Positions 53,057 through 60,724 of a stretch of 64,000 nucleotides of DNA are shown here, piece after piece. Position 1 is the stretch's first letter. The number at the start of each line of letters is the position of its first letter. The DNA comes from an uncultured Lacinutrix sp. (lineage in GTDB: Bacteria; Bacteroidota; Bacteroidia; Flavobacteriales; Flavobacteriaceae): the NCBI GenBank assembly GCA_937129145.1, contig CAKZMU010000078.1:186001-250000 (forward strand), written 5' to 3'. The notes under the pieces are model-generated. The model did not search any database. It had not been told where the DNA came from and was given only the letters and a program-made list of their open reading frames with translations. The position numbers were made by a program, and so were the translations under genes.

Positions 53057-54259
53057 ATGTCTGCCATCTACATCCACATACCATTTTGCAAGCAAGCATG
53101 TTACTACTGCGATTTTCATTTTTCTACGTCGCTAAAGAAAAAAGATGAACTCATAAATGCCTTGATAAACGAATTGGAGTTACGAAAAGAGGAGCTTCAA
53201 AATCAAACAATTGAAACTATTTATTTTGGAGGTGGGACTCCTTCATTATTGACTAATGAAGAATTAGAGTTACTAATTGAAGCCGTTTACAATAACTATC
53301 AAGTTATACATAATCCTGAAATAACCTTAGAAGCCAACCCAGACGATTTGTTGTCTGTTCGAGCGGAGTCGAGAACTATTTTTGAGGATTATAGAAGCAT
53401 TGGAATAAACCGATTGAGTATTGGAATTCAATCCTTCTTTGAAGATGATTTACAAAGCATGAATCGTGCACATAATGCTAATGAAGCAAGAACATGTTTA
53501 GAAGAAGCAACGCACCACTTTGATAATATCACCATCGATTTAATTTACGGAATCCCTAATATGAGTCTTGAAAAATGGCATAAAAACTTGCAAATAGCTT
53601 TTAATTTTGGCATTAATCATATTTCCAGTTATGCTTTAACAGTAGAGCCAAAAACAGCGTTAGATAGTTTTATTAAAAAAGGCACCTATCCACCAATTGA
53701 TGAAGAATTAGCTTTAGAACATTTTAATCATTTAATAACTGAAACGGAAAAACAAGGCTTTGTCCAATACGAGATTTCAAATTTTGGAAAACCTGGTTAT
53801 TTTTCTAAACACAACACAAGTTATTGGCAAGGGAAACCCTATCTAGGCATTGGACCATCAGCACATTCGTTTAATAAGAATCAACGTAGTTGGAATGTTG
53901 CCAATAACACAAAGTATATAAAGTCTATTCAGCAAAACGAATTGCCTTCAACCGTTGAAACGCTTACTAAAAAAGATAGATTCAACGAGTATATTATGAC
54001 TGGCTTAAGAACCGTTTGGGGAGTTTCAATAACGAAAATTGAGGAAGATTTTGGGCCTGAGTTTAAAGAGCATTTACTAACAGCTTCTAAAGAATTTATA
54101 AATCAAAAATTACTCGTCATTGTGAACGAAGTGAAGCAATCTCATTCACTTGAAAAGATTACTTCGTCGCAAGCTCCTCGTAATGACGAAACTGTAAAAG
54201 CCACCCAAAAAGGAAAATTTTTAATTGATGGCATTTCATCAAGTTTGTTTCTCTTATAA
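53057..54259 (+). CDS. hemW: radical SAM heme chaperone HemW, with two repeat-derived insertions
   Basis: A 400-aa protein. The radical-SAM cluster cysteines are C11, C15 and C18 (FCKQACYYCDFHFS); YFGGGTPSLL, NRLSIGIQSF and GPSAHSFN are family motifs. HemW carries heme to respiratory targets. Two stretches look foreign. LSVRAESRTIF (DNA 53351-53383) replaces the short linker after EANPDDL, and VIVNEVKQSHSLEKITSSQAPRNDE (DNA 54115-54188) splits the C-terminal wing. Both are encoded by palindromic repeat DNA, and both keep the frame open. The core looks intact, so it is probably functional. Confidence 0.9.
   Translation: MSAIYIHIPFCKQACYYCDFHFSTSLKKKDELINALINELELRKEELQNQTIETIYFGGGTPSLLTNEELELLIEAVYNNYQVIHNPEITLEANPDDLLSVRAESRTIFEDYRSIGINRLSIGIQSFFEDDLQSMNRAHNANEARTCLEEATHHFDNITIDLIYGIPNMSLEKWHKNLQIAFNFGINHISSYALTVEPKTALDSFIKKGTYPPIDEELALEHFNHLITETEKQGFVQYEISNFGKPGYFSKHNTSYWQGKPYLGIGPSAHSFNKNQRSWNVANNTKYIKSIQQNELPSTVETLTKKDRFNEYIMTGLRTVWGVSITKIEEDFGPEFKEHLLTASKEFINQKLLVIVNEVKQSHSLEKITSSQAPRNDETVKATQKGKFLIDGISSSLFLL
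53354..53380. repeat. short palindromic repeat inside hemW (first)
   Basis: The segment GTTCGAGCGGAGTCGAGAAC with its flanks matches a repeat type common between genes in Flavobacteriia (TTCGAGCGCAGTCGAG-like, from memory). It is read in frame as SVRAESRT. Confidence 0.5.
54115..54188. repeat. REP-like palindromic element inside hemW (second)
   Basis: The left arm CGTCATTGTGAACGAAG... (from 54115) and right arm ...CTCCTCGTAATGACG (to 54188) are imperfect inverted repeats, with inner GCAATCT/AGATTAC. The 74-base element resembles dispersed REP-type sequences of Bacteroidota. Confidence 0.7.
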
Positions 54260-54290
54260 TTATTAAATTTACGCTTAACAACAATTACCT

Positions 54291-55040
54291 ATGAAAGCAG
54301 TTATAAACGTAAACAGTCGTACATACGCCATATATATAGACCAACCTTTAGATATTTCTATCCCTTTACGAGCTACCAAAAACAACGTAAATGCATGGTA
54401 TATTGATGAGCCAAGTATTGAACCAGTTGAATTGGATGATTTTACTGTAAGCGTTGAAAAAGGCGCTCCTGTAAACTTTAATAACATTCAGTTTAATCCG
54501 CATGCTCATGGTACGCATACCGAATGTGTTGGGCACATTACCGAGAAAAAATATAGTATTAATCAATGCTTAAAACAGTTCTTTTTTGTTGCTGAAGTGG
54601 TAACCGTTGCACCTGAGAAACTTGGTGACGATTTTGTGATTTCGGCAAAGCAATTGCGTTTTGCTATTGGCAACAAAAAACGTGAAGCGGTAATTATAAG
54701 AACCTTGCCAAATACTACGGATAAATTAACGCGACAATATTCAAACACAAATCCGCCTTATTTGTTGGAGGAAGCAGCCATTTATTTAAAAAACAAAGGC
54801 GTAAAACACTTACTTATTGACTTGCCAAGTGTAGATAAAGAAAGAGATGAAGGTGAACTATTGGCACATAATGCGTTTTGGAATACCAATGGCAAAATAC
54901 GCACCGAAGCAACTATTACAGAGTTTGTTTTTGTGCCAAACAAAATTGAAGATGGTAAGTACATACTAAATCTTCAAATTGCACCATTTGAAAACGATGC
55001 AACACCAAGTAAGCCTGTATTATATAAACTTCACGAATAG
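54291..55040 (+). CDS. cyclase-family hydrolase (kynurenine formamidase-like)
   Basis: A 249-aa metal-dependent hydrolase. FNPHAHGTHTECVGHI is the cyclase/kynurenine-formamidase motif (HxGTHxD/ExxxH), with Glu in the acidic position. A later LLIDLPSVDKERDEG is also conserved. The substrate may be an amide or cyclic ester; no tryptophan-degradation genes are adjacent, so formamidase activity is not assumed. The next gene starts 1 base after its stop. Confidence 0.8.
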   Translation: MKAVINVNSRTYAIYIDQPLDISIPLRATKNNVNAWYIDEPSIEPVELDDFTVSVEKGAPVNFNNIQFNPHAHGTHTECVGHITEKKYSINQCLKQFFFVAEVVTVAPEKLGDDFVISAKQLRFAIGNKKREAVIIRTLPNTTDKLTRQYSNTNPPYLLEEAAIYLKNKGVKHLLIDLPSVDKERDEGELLAHNAFWNTNGKIRTEATITEFVFVPNKIEDGKYILNLQIAPFENDATPSKPVLYKLHE

Positions 55041-55041
55041 T

Positions 55042-55650
55042 ATGGAAGCAATTTTAGGAACTCTTTTTGGCATTCTCTTAGCAGCAGCAGTCTTTTGGTA
55101 TTTTAAATTAAAAGAAGCAAAAAAGTTAGCGCATTCTCAATCTGTAATTTTATTAGACAGAATTAAAAGGGTGTGTAAATTGATAACTGTGGAAGGCGAT
55201 TTTGCTGAAATTTATCATTATGAAGATGTTAAACAAAAATTCCTAAAACTCATTTCCAGTAAAAAGAAAGCCTTAGTGGTTGTAAATGCCAAAGCTCATG
55301 TAGGCTTTGATTTGTCTAAAATCAAACTGGAAGCTAAAACCAACTCTAAAACTGTGGTGCTGAATCATTTTCCGCAAGCAGAAGTATTATCTATTGAAAC
55401 CACTTTGGATTATTATGACAAGAAAGATGGCTATTTCAACAGATTTGAAGCAAGCGATTTAACAGAACTTCACACCGAAGCAAAAAAACATATTCAAGAT
55501 AAAATTCCAGAAAGTGGTTTGTATAAACTGGCTCAAAAAGAAGCATTGGAAGCTATTTTGTTAATTGAAAGTATGGTACAAACAATAGGTTGGAAATTAG
55601 ACTATTCGACATTAAAACTAGAAGATTTAAACCAAAAACGTATTAAGTAA
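55042..55650 (+). CDS. DUF4230 membrane-anchored protein
   Basis: A 202-aa protein with one N-terminal membrane helix (AILGTLFGILLAAAVFWYF) and a soluble DUF4230 domain (LITVEGDFAEIYHYED..., AKAHVGFDLSKIKLEA, YYDKKDGYFNRF). The start is the ATG at 55042; the open frame continues 21 codons upstream into the cyclase gene but reads antisense to nothing useful. Translationally coupled to the cyclase gene. Function unknown. Confidence 0.8.
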   Translation: MEAILGTLFGILLAAAVFWYFKLKEAKKLAHSQSVILLDRIKRVCKLITVEGDFAEIYHYEDVKQKFLKLISSKKKALVVVNAKAHVGFDLSKIKLEAKTNSKTVVLNHFPQAEVLSIETTLDYYDKKDGYFNRFEASDLTELHTEAKKHIQDKIPESGLYKLAQKEALEAILLIESMVQTIGWKLDYSTLKLEDLNQKRIK

Positions 55651-55655
55651 TTTTA

Positions 55656-56027
55656 ATGATGAATATAGACCAAATAAGAGACCACTGTTTATCAAAAAAA
55701 GCAGCAACAGAAAGTTTTCCATTTGACGAAAATACGCTCGTATTTAAAGTGATGAATAAAATGTTCTTAATGGCACCTTTAGATAAATTTGAAAAAGGAG
55801 AAGCAGCCATTACTGTAAAGTGTGACCCTGAATATACTGTTGAATTAAGAGACCAATACGAGAGCGTTTACGCAGGTCCTTATGTAAGCAATAAACATTG
55901 GAATACTTTAGCAATTCATAAAAATGAATTACCACCAAAATTAATTTTAGAGCTTATTGACCATAGTTACGATATGGTGGTAAAAGGCATGACAAAAAAG
56001 CTAAGAGAGGAACTAAACAACTTGTAA
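55656..56027 (+). CDS. MmcQ/YjbR-family protein
   Basis: A 123-aa cytoplasmic protein. MNIDQIRDHCLSKKAATESFPFDENTLVFKVMNKMF and HWNTLAIHKNELPPKLILELIDHSYDMVVKGMTKK are typical of MmcQ/YjbR (CyaY-like fold, DNA-binding suggested for some members). A second ATG one codon in is equally possible. It follows DUF4230 by 5 bases in the same operon. Confidence 0.88.
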   Translation: MMNIDQIRDHCLSKKAATESFPFDENTLVFKVMNKMFLMAPLDKFEKGEAAITVKCDPEYTVELRDQYESVYAGPYVSNKHWNTLAIHKNELPPKLILELIDHSYDMVVKGMTKKLREELNNL

Positions 56028-56074
56028 GGGCGACTTTATAAATGTATAATTGCAAAGTAAAATAATAATCGGAA

Positions 56075-56653
56075 ATGAGTTTAGAGAGAGAATTAAAAAA
56101 GCGCAGTAATGCAGTTTGTGAATTATGTTCAAGTGATGAAAACCTGCAAGTATATGTTGTGCCTCCATCAAAAAATGAAAGTTTAGATAACGCACTCATG
56201 GCCTGTAGCACTTGTGTTAGCCAAATCGAAAATCCAGACACTACTGATGCTAACCATTGGCGATGTTTAAACGATAGTATGTGGAGCGAACACAAAGCGG
56301 TTCAAGTAGTTGCTTGGAGAATGCTCTCAAGGTTACGAAAAGAAGGTTGGCCAAAAGACTTGTTGGATATGATGTATTTGGAAGAAGAAACCCTAGAATT
56401 TGCAAAAGCAACAGGCGAAGGTGAAGTGGATGAGAATAAAGTAATTCATCGTGATGTAAATGGCGTAGTGTTAGAAGTAGGTGATTCGGTAGTACTCATT
56501 AAAGATTTAAAAGTAAAGGGTTCAAGCATGGTAGCAAAACAAGGCACTGCGGTGAGGAATATTCGTCTAGACCGAGATAACGAAAAATATATTGAAGGAA
56601 AAGTAGGTCCAACTCAAATCGTGATTATTACAGATTACGTTAAAAAGATATAA
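56075..56653 (+). CDS. PhnA-domain protein
   Basis: A 192-aa protein. The N-terminal zinc-ribbon-like part (CELCSSDENLQVYVV, then ACSTCVSQIEN) has two Cys pairs. The C-terminal PhnA domain has RDVNGVVLEVGDSVVLIKDLKVKGSSMVAKQGTAVRNIRL. Despite its name, the family has no proven role in phosphonate breakdown. It converges on the AraC-type gene with 2 bases between stops. Confidence 0.85.
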   Translation: MSLERELKKRSNAVCELCSSDENLQVYVVPPSKNESLDNALMACSTCVSQIENPDTTDANHWRCLNDSMWSEHKAVQVVAWRMLSRLRKEGWPKDLLDMMYLEEETLEFAKATGEGEVDENKVIHRDVNGVVLEVGDSVVLIKDLKVKGSSMVAKQGTAVRNIRLDRDNEKYIEGKVGPTQIVIITDYVKKI

Positions 56654-56655
56654 AT

Positions 56656-57504
56656 CTAAGCAGCTTTAACTTTCCTAAATTCCGAAGGTGACATCTGCCG
56701 TATCGCTTTAAACTGCCTATTAAAATTAGACATATTATTAAACCCAGAAGTTTCAGCAATTTCGGCAATAGATAAGCCTTCTTCAGATAAGAGCAATTTA
56801 CAAGCATTTTCAACACGAAGTTCGTTTAAAAATGTGAAATAAGATTTATTCGTTCGTTTTTTAAAATACTTACAAAATGCATTTTTTGTCATTGCTGAAA
56901 CTTGAGCGACGTCATTCAAACTAATTTGTTGATGATAGTTTTGCATCGTGAAATCTAGAACTTCTCTCATACGTTTTCCTTCGCTATCAGTATATTTTTT
57001 ATCATATATAAAAGAGGATAATGGTTGGGTTCTGGACTTAGAAAGCGTTTTCAAAACTTCCAAAAGTATTATAAAACGTTGTAATTTGCTGCTTTCTGCT
57101 AATTGTAGAAAAAGCGATTCTAAGGTTTTCGATTTTGTAGAGACCTTGAAACCGTAATCCACTTTTTTAAAAAAGGACTTTAATTCTCTTAATTCTTCTA
57201 ATTCAAAAAAAGAAGTTCCAAAAGCATCCTTTGAAAAAAATAGGGTCAACATTTCTGAAGTTTTATTTAAAGAACTATCACTTTTAAACACATGCGGTAA
57301 GTTACTTCCAATAGCGAGTACATCCCCTTTTTTATAATAATTAATGGTGTCTCCAACAACAAGTGTGCCTTCACCTTCAGCTATAAAACTCACTTGAATT
57401 TCTTCATGTTGATGAAACTTGTCATAGAACACCAATTCTTTATCTTCTTGATAAACTAAGGCGTTGTTTTCAGGTTTTGGTATTTGAAAAGGGAGTACTT
57501 TCAT
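56656..57504 (-). CDS. AraC-family regulator with cupin sensor domain
   Basis: A 282-aa activator-type regulator. Residues ~15-90 are a cupin (YDKFHQHEEIQVSFIAEGEGTLVVGDTINYYKKGDVLAIGSNLPHVFKS). The last ~100 residues hold two helix-turn-helices (ISLNDVAQVSAMTKNAFCKYFKKRTNKSYFTFLNELRVENACKLL, SIAEIAETSGFNNMSNFNRQFKAIRQMSPSEFR). The ATG at 57504 is chosen over a TTG three codons upstream. It is divergent from the hydroxyproline-type genes and probably induces them. Relatives regulate sugar or amino-acid use. Confidence 0.9.
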   Translation of the reverse strand: MKVLPFQIPKPENNALVYQEDKELVFYDKFHQHEEIQVSFIAEGEGTLVVGDTINYYKKGDVLAIGSNLPHVFKSDSSLNKTSEMLTLFFSKDAFGTSFFELEELRELKSFFKKVDYGFKVSTKSKTLESLFLQLAESSKLQRFIILLEVLKTLSKSRTQPLSSFIYDKKYTDSEGKRMREVLDFTMQNYHQQISLNDVAQVSAMTKNAFCKYFKKRTNKSYFTFLNELRVENACKLLLSEEGLSIAEIAETSGFNNMSNFNRQFKAIRQMSPSEFRKVKAA

Positions 57505-57570
57505 TATGCTCAACTCGTTTCAGTATCTGTTGATTCTTGTTTTAAGTTTATATCGAATATATGCAAATAA

Positions 57571-57667
57571 TATTCAATATTTAATCTTGAATAGTATATA
57601 TGGATAATATAGTATATGTTATGGATAAATACGCATTAATTTTTAATTACAGTTTGTACTACTTTTG
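57571..57667. promoter_or_regulatory. inverted repeat and -7 box between the AraC gene and the deaminase gene
   Basis: TATTCAA (57571-57577), a 9-base gap and TTGAATA (57587-57593) form a perfect inverted repeat. The -7 box TACTTTTG (57660-57667) precedes the deaminase ATG by 20 bases and lacks a good -33 box, as expected for an activated promoter. Confidence 0.5.
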
Positions 57668-57687
57668 TAAAAATAAAATTAATTACA

Positions 57688-58644
57688 ATGAGTTTAAAAT
57701 GGAATGGCGTTATGCCTGCAGTGTTTACATGGTTGAAAGAGTCAAAATCCGGCGCTCTTGAAATTGACTTTGATACAACACAAAAACAGGCCGCAGGTAT
57801 TTTAAAAGCTCAAGGAAAGGGCGGAAGCAGAATGAGTGGACTTGTAGGTTCTGGAACTCTGGGTGAGAATACCTACCTGAGCACCAAACAGCGTCTTTCC
57901 TTACTTAAATCCCTTTCAGAGGTTGCTAAAGAATACAATGTCCCGTTGATTAGCGGAGCAGCAGCAGAAACTAAGGAAGAACTTGCCAAAATCGTTGAAG
58001 GACTTGCAACAGTTGGAGTTGATACGGTCATGGTCATGCCACCAAAAACTAAGGCGGTTCCTTCTGAAAAAGAAATGTATGAGTACTATGCACTTTCCGA
58101 AGCAACTGCAAAAGATGTAGGCGTTACAATTATGCCTTATAACAATCCTGATGCAGCTGGATATCATGCGCTCTCAACTAACCTTCTTATGAGACTTTCT
58201 AAACTTCCTAAAGTAACAGCTCTTAAAATATCGACTATAGATGTTTCAATTATTGAAACTTTGATGTTAGAGAATAAAGATTTAAAAATTTTGGCAGGAG
58301 TAGATACAGTTACTGTGCATGCAGGACTCGCTGGTGCATGTGGTGGAATTACAGGAGTTGGTTGTATTTTTCCGAAAGCAAGTGTTACTATGCAGGAGTA
58401 CGTTTTAAATGGAGAATGGGCTGAGGCAAACAAAATTTCTCAGGCTTTAAATTCATTATCGTATCTGGATGCTCAGCCACTGCTTATGGAATATCTTAAG
58501 CTTGCTATGGGAATTCATCATAATGATGTTGCTGGAGGGCTTCGTACCTTTGGTAAGAAATTAACTCAACAGCAAATTGATGATGTCCGTGCAAGATATA
58601 TTCTAGCAAAAGAAAGACTTGAAGTTCTGGACTTAATAGGTTAA
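57688..58644 (+). CDS. DapA-family protein, probable 1-pyrroline-4-hydroxy-2-carboxylate deaminase
   Basis: A 318-aa class-I aldolase-fold enzyme. The Schiff-base Lys180 is in VTALKIS, with the Tyr in TIMPYNNPDAAGYH upstream and GSGTLGENTYLS as the N-terminal loop. With hydroxyproline epimerase and ketoglutarate-semialdehyde dehydrogenase nearby, it most likely removes ammonia and water from the D-hydroxyproline oxidation product. Codon use differs from its neighbours: leucine is CTT about twice as often as TTA by hand count, whereas TTA dominates around it. Confidence 0.78.
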   Translation: MSLKWNGVMPAVFTWLKESKSGALEIDFDTTQKQAAGILKAQGKGGSRMSGLVGSGTLGENTYLSTKQRLSLLKSLSEVAKEYNVPLISGAAAETKEELAKIVEGLATVGVDTVMVMPPKTKAVPSEKEMYEYYALSEATAKDVGVTIMPYNNPDAAGYHALSTNLLMRLSKLPKVTALKISTIDVSIIETLMLENKDLKILAGVDTVTVHAGLAGACGGITGVGCIFPKASVTMQEYVLNGEWAEANKISQALNSLSYLDAQPLLMEYLKLAMGIHHNDVAGGLRTFGKKLTQQQIDDVRARYILAKERLEVLDLIG

Positions 58645-58771
58645 GCCTTTAAATATTATAAGAATGAAAATCGTTTTGCAATCTTATGTGGAGTAGAGAA
58701 ATTTATCGTTGGTTTTTACCGTTGCTAGAGTTAGATATTAGTACTAAATTAGTGCAGAATCTAAAATATGT

Positions 58772-59035
58772 ATGTTAGACATTAGACCAACATGCGAAAA
58801 TTGTAACAAATCATTACCATTTGATTCTCAAGAGGCAATGATTTGTACGTTTGAATGCACCTATTGTAAAGATTGTGTTGATAACCTGTTGCAGCATGTA
58901 TGTCCTAACTGCGGAGGTGGTTTTGAAAAGCGACCAATTAGACCAGAAAATTTATTAGAAAAGTATCCAGTTTCAACTAAAATTGTCCATAAACCTGTGG
59001 ATGTTGAAGCACATTTGAACAATCTAAAAAACTGA
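58772..59035 (+). CDS. DUF1272 small zinc-ribbon protein
   Basis: An 87-aa protein whose first 60 residues have eight cysteines in four pairs (CENC, CTFEC, CKDC, CPNC), as in DUF1272, followed by a linker and KPVDVEAHLNNLKN. Zinc binding is expected; function is unknown. It lies inside the hydroxyproline-type cluster, possibly by chance. Its downstream flank carries a dispersed hairpin repeat (59048-59068). Confidence 0.85.
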   Translation: MLDIRPTCENCNKSLPFDSQEAMICTFECTYCKDCVDNLLQHVCPNCGGGFEKRPIRPENLLEKYPVSTKIVHKPVDVEAHLNNLKN

Positions 59036-59047
59036 TTTTAGATTGTC

Positions 59048-59068
59048 ATTCCGCACTTGATGCGGAAT
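59048..59068. repeat. dispersed hairpin repeat
   Basis: ATTCCGCA (59048-59055) and TGCGGAAT (59061-59068) pair around CTTGA, just after the DUF1272 gene. It is of the same type as the hairpin at 332-351 and may act as a terminator. Confidence 0.5.
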
Positions 59069-59130
59069 CTATTTAATATTAATTAAAAAACAAAACATTT
59101 CCCTCTTTTGGAGGGATTAAAGGGAGGATT

Positions 59131-60714
59131 ATGATTACAGGAAAAAATTACATAGGAAATCAATTATCAGCAACAGGAAACAAAACATTTAAAACGTTTA
59201 ATCCTAAGCTAAATATCGAAAATCAATGGGAAATAACCGAAGCTTCTCAAGACGAAGTCAATCAAGCAGCAAAATTAGCTAATGAAGCTTTTAAAACATA
59301 CTCCAAAACTTCAGGAGCAAAAAAAGCAGCATTTCTAAGAGCCATTGCCGACGAAATTGAAGCACTTGGAGACGATTTGTTAGAAGTGTATTCAGCCGAA
59401 AGCGGTTTGCCAAATGGCAGAGCTATGGGAGAACGCGGAAGAACACTTGGGCAATTACGCGCCTTTGCAAATCATGTAGAGGAAGGTAATTGGGTTGATG
59501 CCTCTATTGATACAGCGCAACCAGAACGAAAACCAATGCCAAAAGTAGATTTACGCAAAATGAATGTTGCTTTAGGTCCAGTTGTTGTTTTTGGAGCATC
59601 CAACTTTCCATTCGCATTTTCAACTGCTGGAGGAGATACAGCCGCAGCTTTAGCTGCTGGTTGCCCTGTTATTGTGAAATCGCATCCAATGCATGCAGCC
59701 ACAGGCGAAATGGTAAGTAGCGCAGTTATTAAAGCTGCTGAAAAAACTGGAATGCCTAATGGCGTGTTTTCAAATTTGAATTCTAGCGGAATAGAAGTTG
59801 GACAACAATTAGTACAGCATCCAAAAGTAAAAGCAGTTGGTTTTACTGGAAGTATTCGTGGTGGTCGTGCACTCTATGATTTAGCAGCAAAACGTGACGA
59901 ACCAATTCCTGTATTTGCTGAAATGGGAAGTATCAATCCAGTTGTTATTTTACCACAAGCATTAAATAATAGAGCTGATGCTATTGCGAAAACGTACGCA
60001 GGTTCCATTACTTTGGGAACAGGACAATTTTGTACAAATCCTGGGTTAATTATTGGAATTAAATCTGAAGGATTAACCAATTTTGTAAATACTTTAGCCG
60101 AAGAAATAGTAAAAGTAGAACCGTCGTGTATGTTACATCCAAACATCGCTGGAGCCTATGAAACCAATAAATCAAAAGCCTTGTCTCAAAGTGGTATTGA
60201 AGTGTTAGCTGGTTACGAAAATGATATAGCACCTAATTATGCAAGACAGGTGGTTACTACTGTTGAAGGTGGTACATTTTTAAACAATCCAACATTGCAT
60301 CACGAAGTATTTGGACCATTTTCGTTGGTGGTACAATGTGAAAATCAACAACAATTAGAAGATATTATTTCCAATTTAGAAGGCCAGCTTACTGGGACAA
60401 TTATTTCAGATGATAACGAAATTTCAGAACACTCTAAAGTAGTTAATGCACTTCAAAATAGAGTAGGACGAATAATATTTAACGGTGTGCCAACTGGTGT
60501 TGAAGTTTGTCCATCAATGCTTCATGGAGGACCTTATCCTGCGTCTACCGATAGTCGTTTTACAGCCGTTGGTGTAGATTCCATCAAACGATTTGTACGA
60601 CCATTCAGTTTTCAAGATTGGCCAAATGATTTGCTTCCAGAAGAGTTACAAAACGAAAATCCATTAGGTATTATACGTAATGTGAATGGTAAAGTTACCA
60701 AAGAAAAAATTTAA
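59131..60714 (+). CDS. alpha-ketoglutarate semialdehyde dehydrogenase (NADP-dependent aldehyde dehydrogenase)
   Basis: A 527-aa aldehyde dehydrogenase, the length of the (NADP+) 2,5-dioxovalerate dehydrogenase group. Catalytic Cys301 is in GTGQFCTNPG and general base Glu264 in FAEMGSINPV; GFTGSIRGGRALYD and VVFGASNFPFAFSTAGGD bind cofactor. This group oxidises 2-oxoglutarate semialdehyde, the last step of hydroxyproline breakdown, and the enzymes for the earlier steps flank it. The DUF885 gene follows after 10 bases. Confidence 0.88.
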   Translation: MITGKNYIGNQLSATGNKTFKTFNPKLNIENQWEITEASQDEVNQAAKLANEAFKTYSKTSGAKKAAFLRAIADEIEALGDDLLEVYSAESGLPNGRAMGERGRTLGQLRAFANHVEEGNWVDASIDTAQPERKPMPKVDLRKMNVALGPVVVFGASNFPFAFSTAGGDTAAALAAGCPVIVKSHPMHAATGEMVSSAVIKAAEKTGMPNGVFSNLNSSGIEVGQQLVQHPKVKAVGFTGSIRGGRALYDLAAKRDEPIPVFAEMGSINPVVILPQALNNRADAIAKTYAGSITLGTGQFCTNPGLIIGIKSEGLTNFVNTLAEEIVKVEPSCMLHPNIAGAYETNKSKALSQSGIEVLAGYENDIAPNYARQVVTTVEGGTFLNNPTLHHEVFGPFSLVVQCENQQQLEDIISNLEGQLTGTIISDDNEISEHSKVVNALQNRVGRIIFNGVPTGVEVCPSMLHGGPYPASTDSRFTAVGVDSIKRFVRPFSFQDWPNDLLPEELQNENPLGIIRNVNGKVTKEKI

Positions 60715-60724
60715 AAATATAACT

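Noticed and set aside
53057..54259. hemW as a pseudogene because of inserted repeats
   Set aside because: Both insertions keep the reading frame and all cluster cysteines and core motifs are present.
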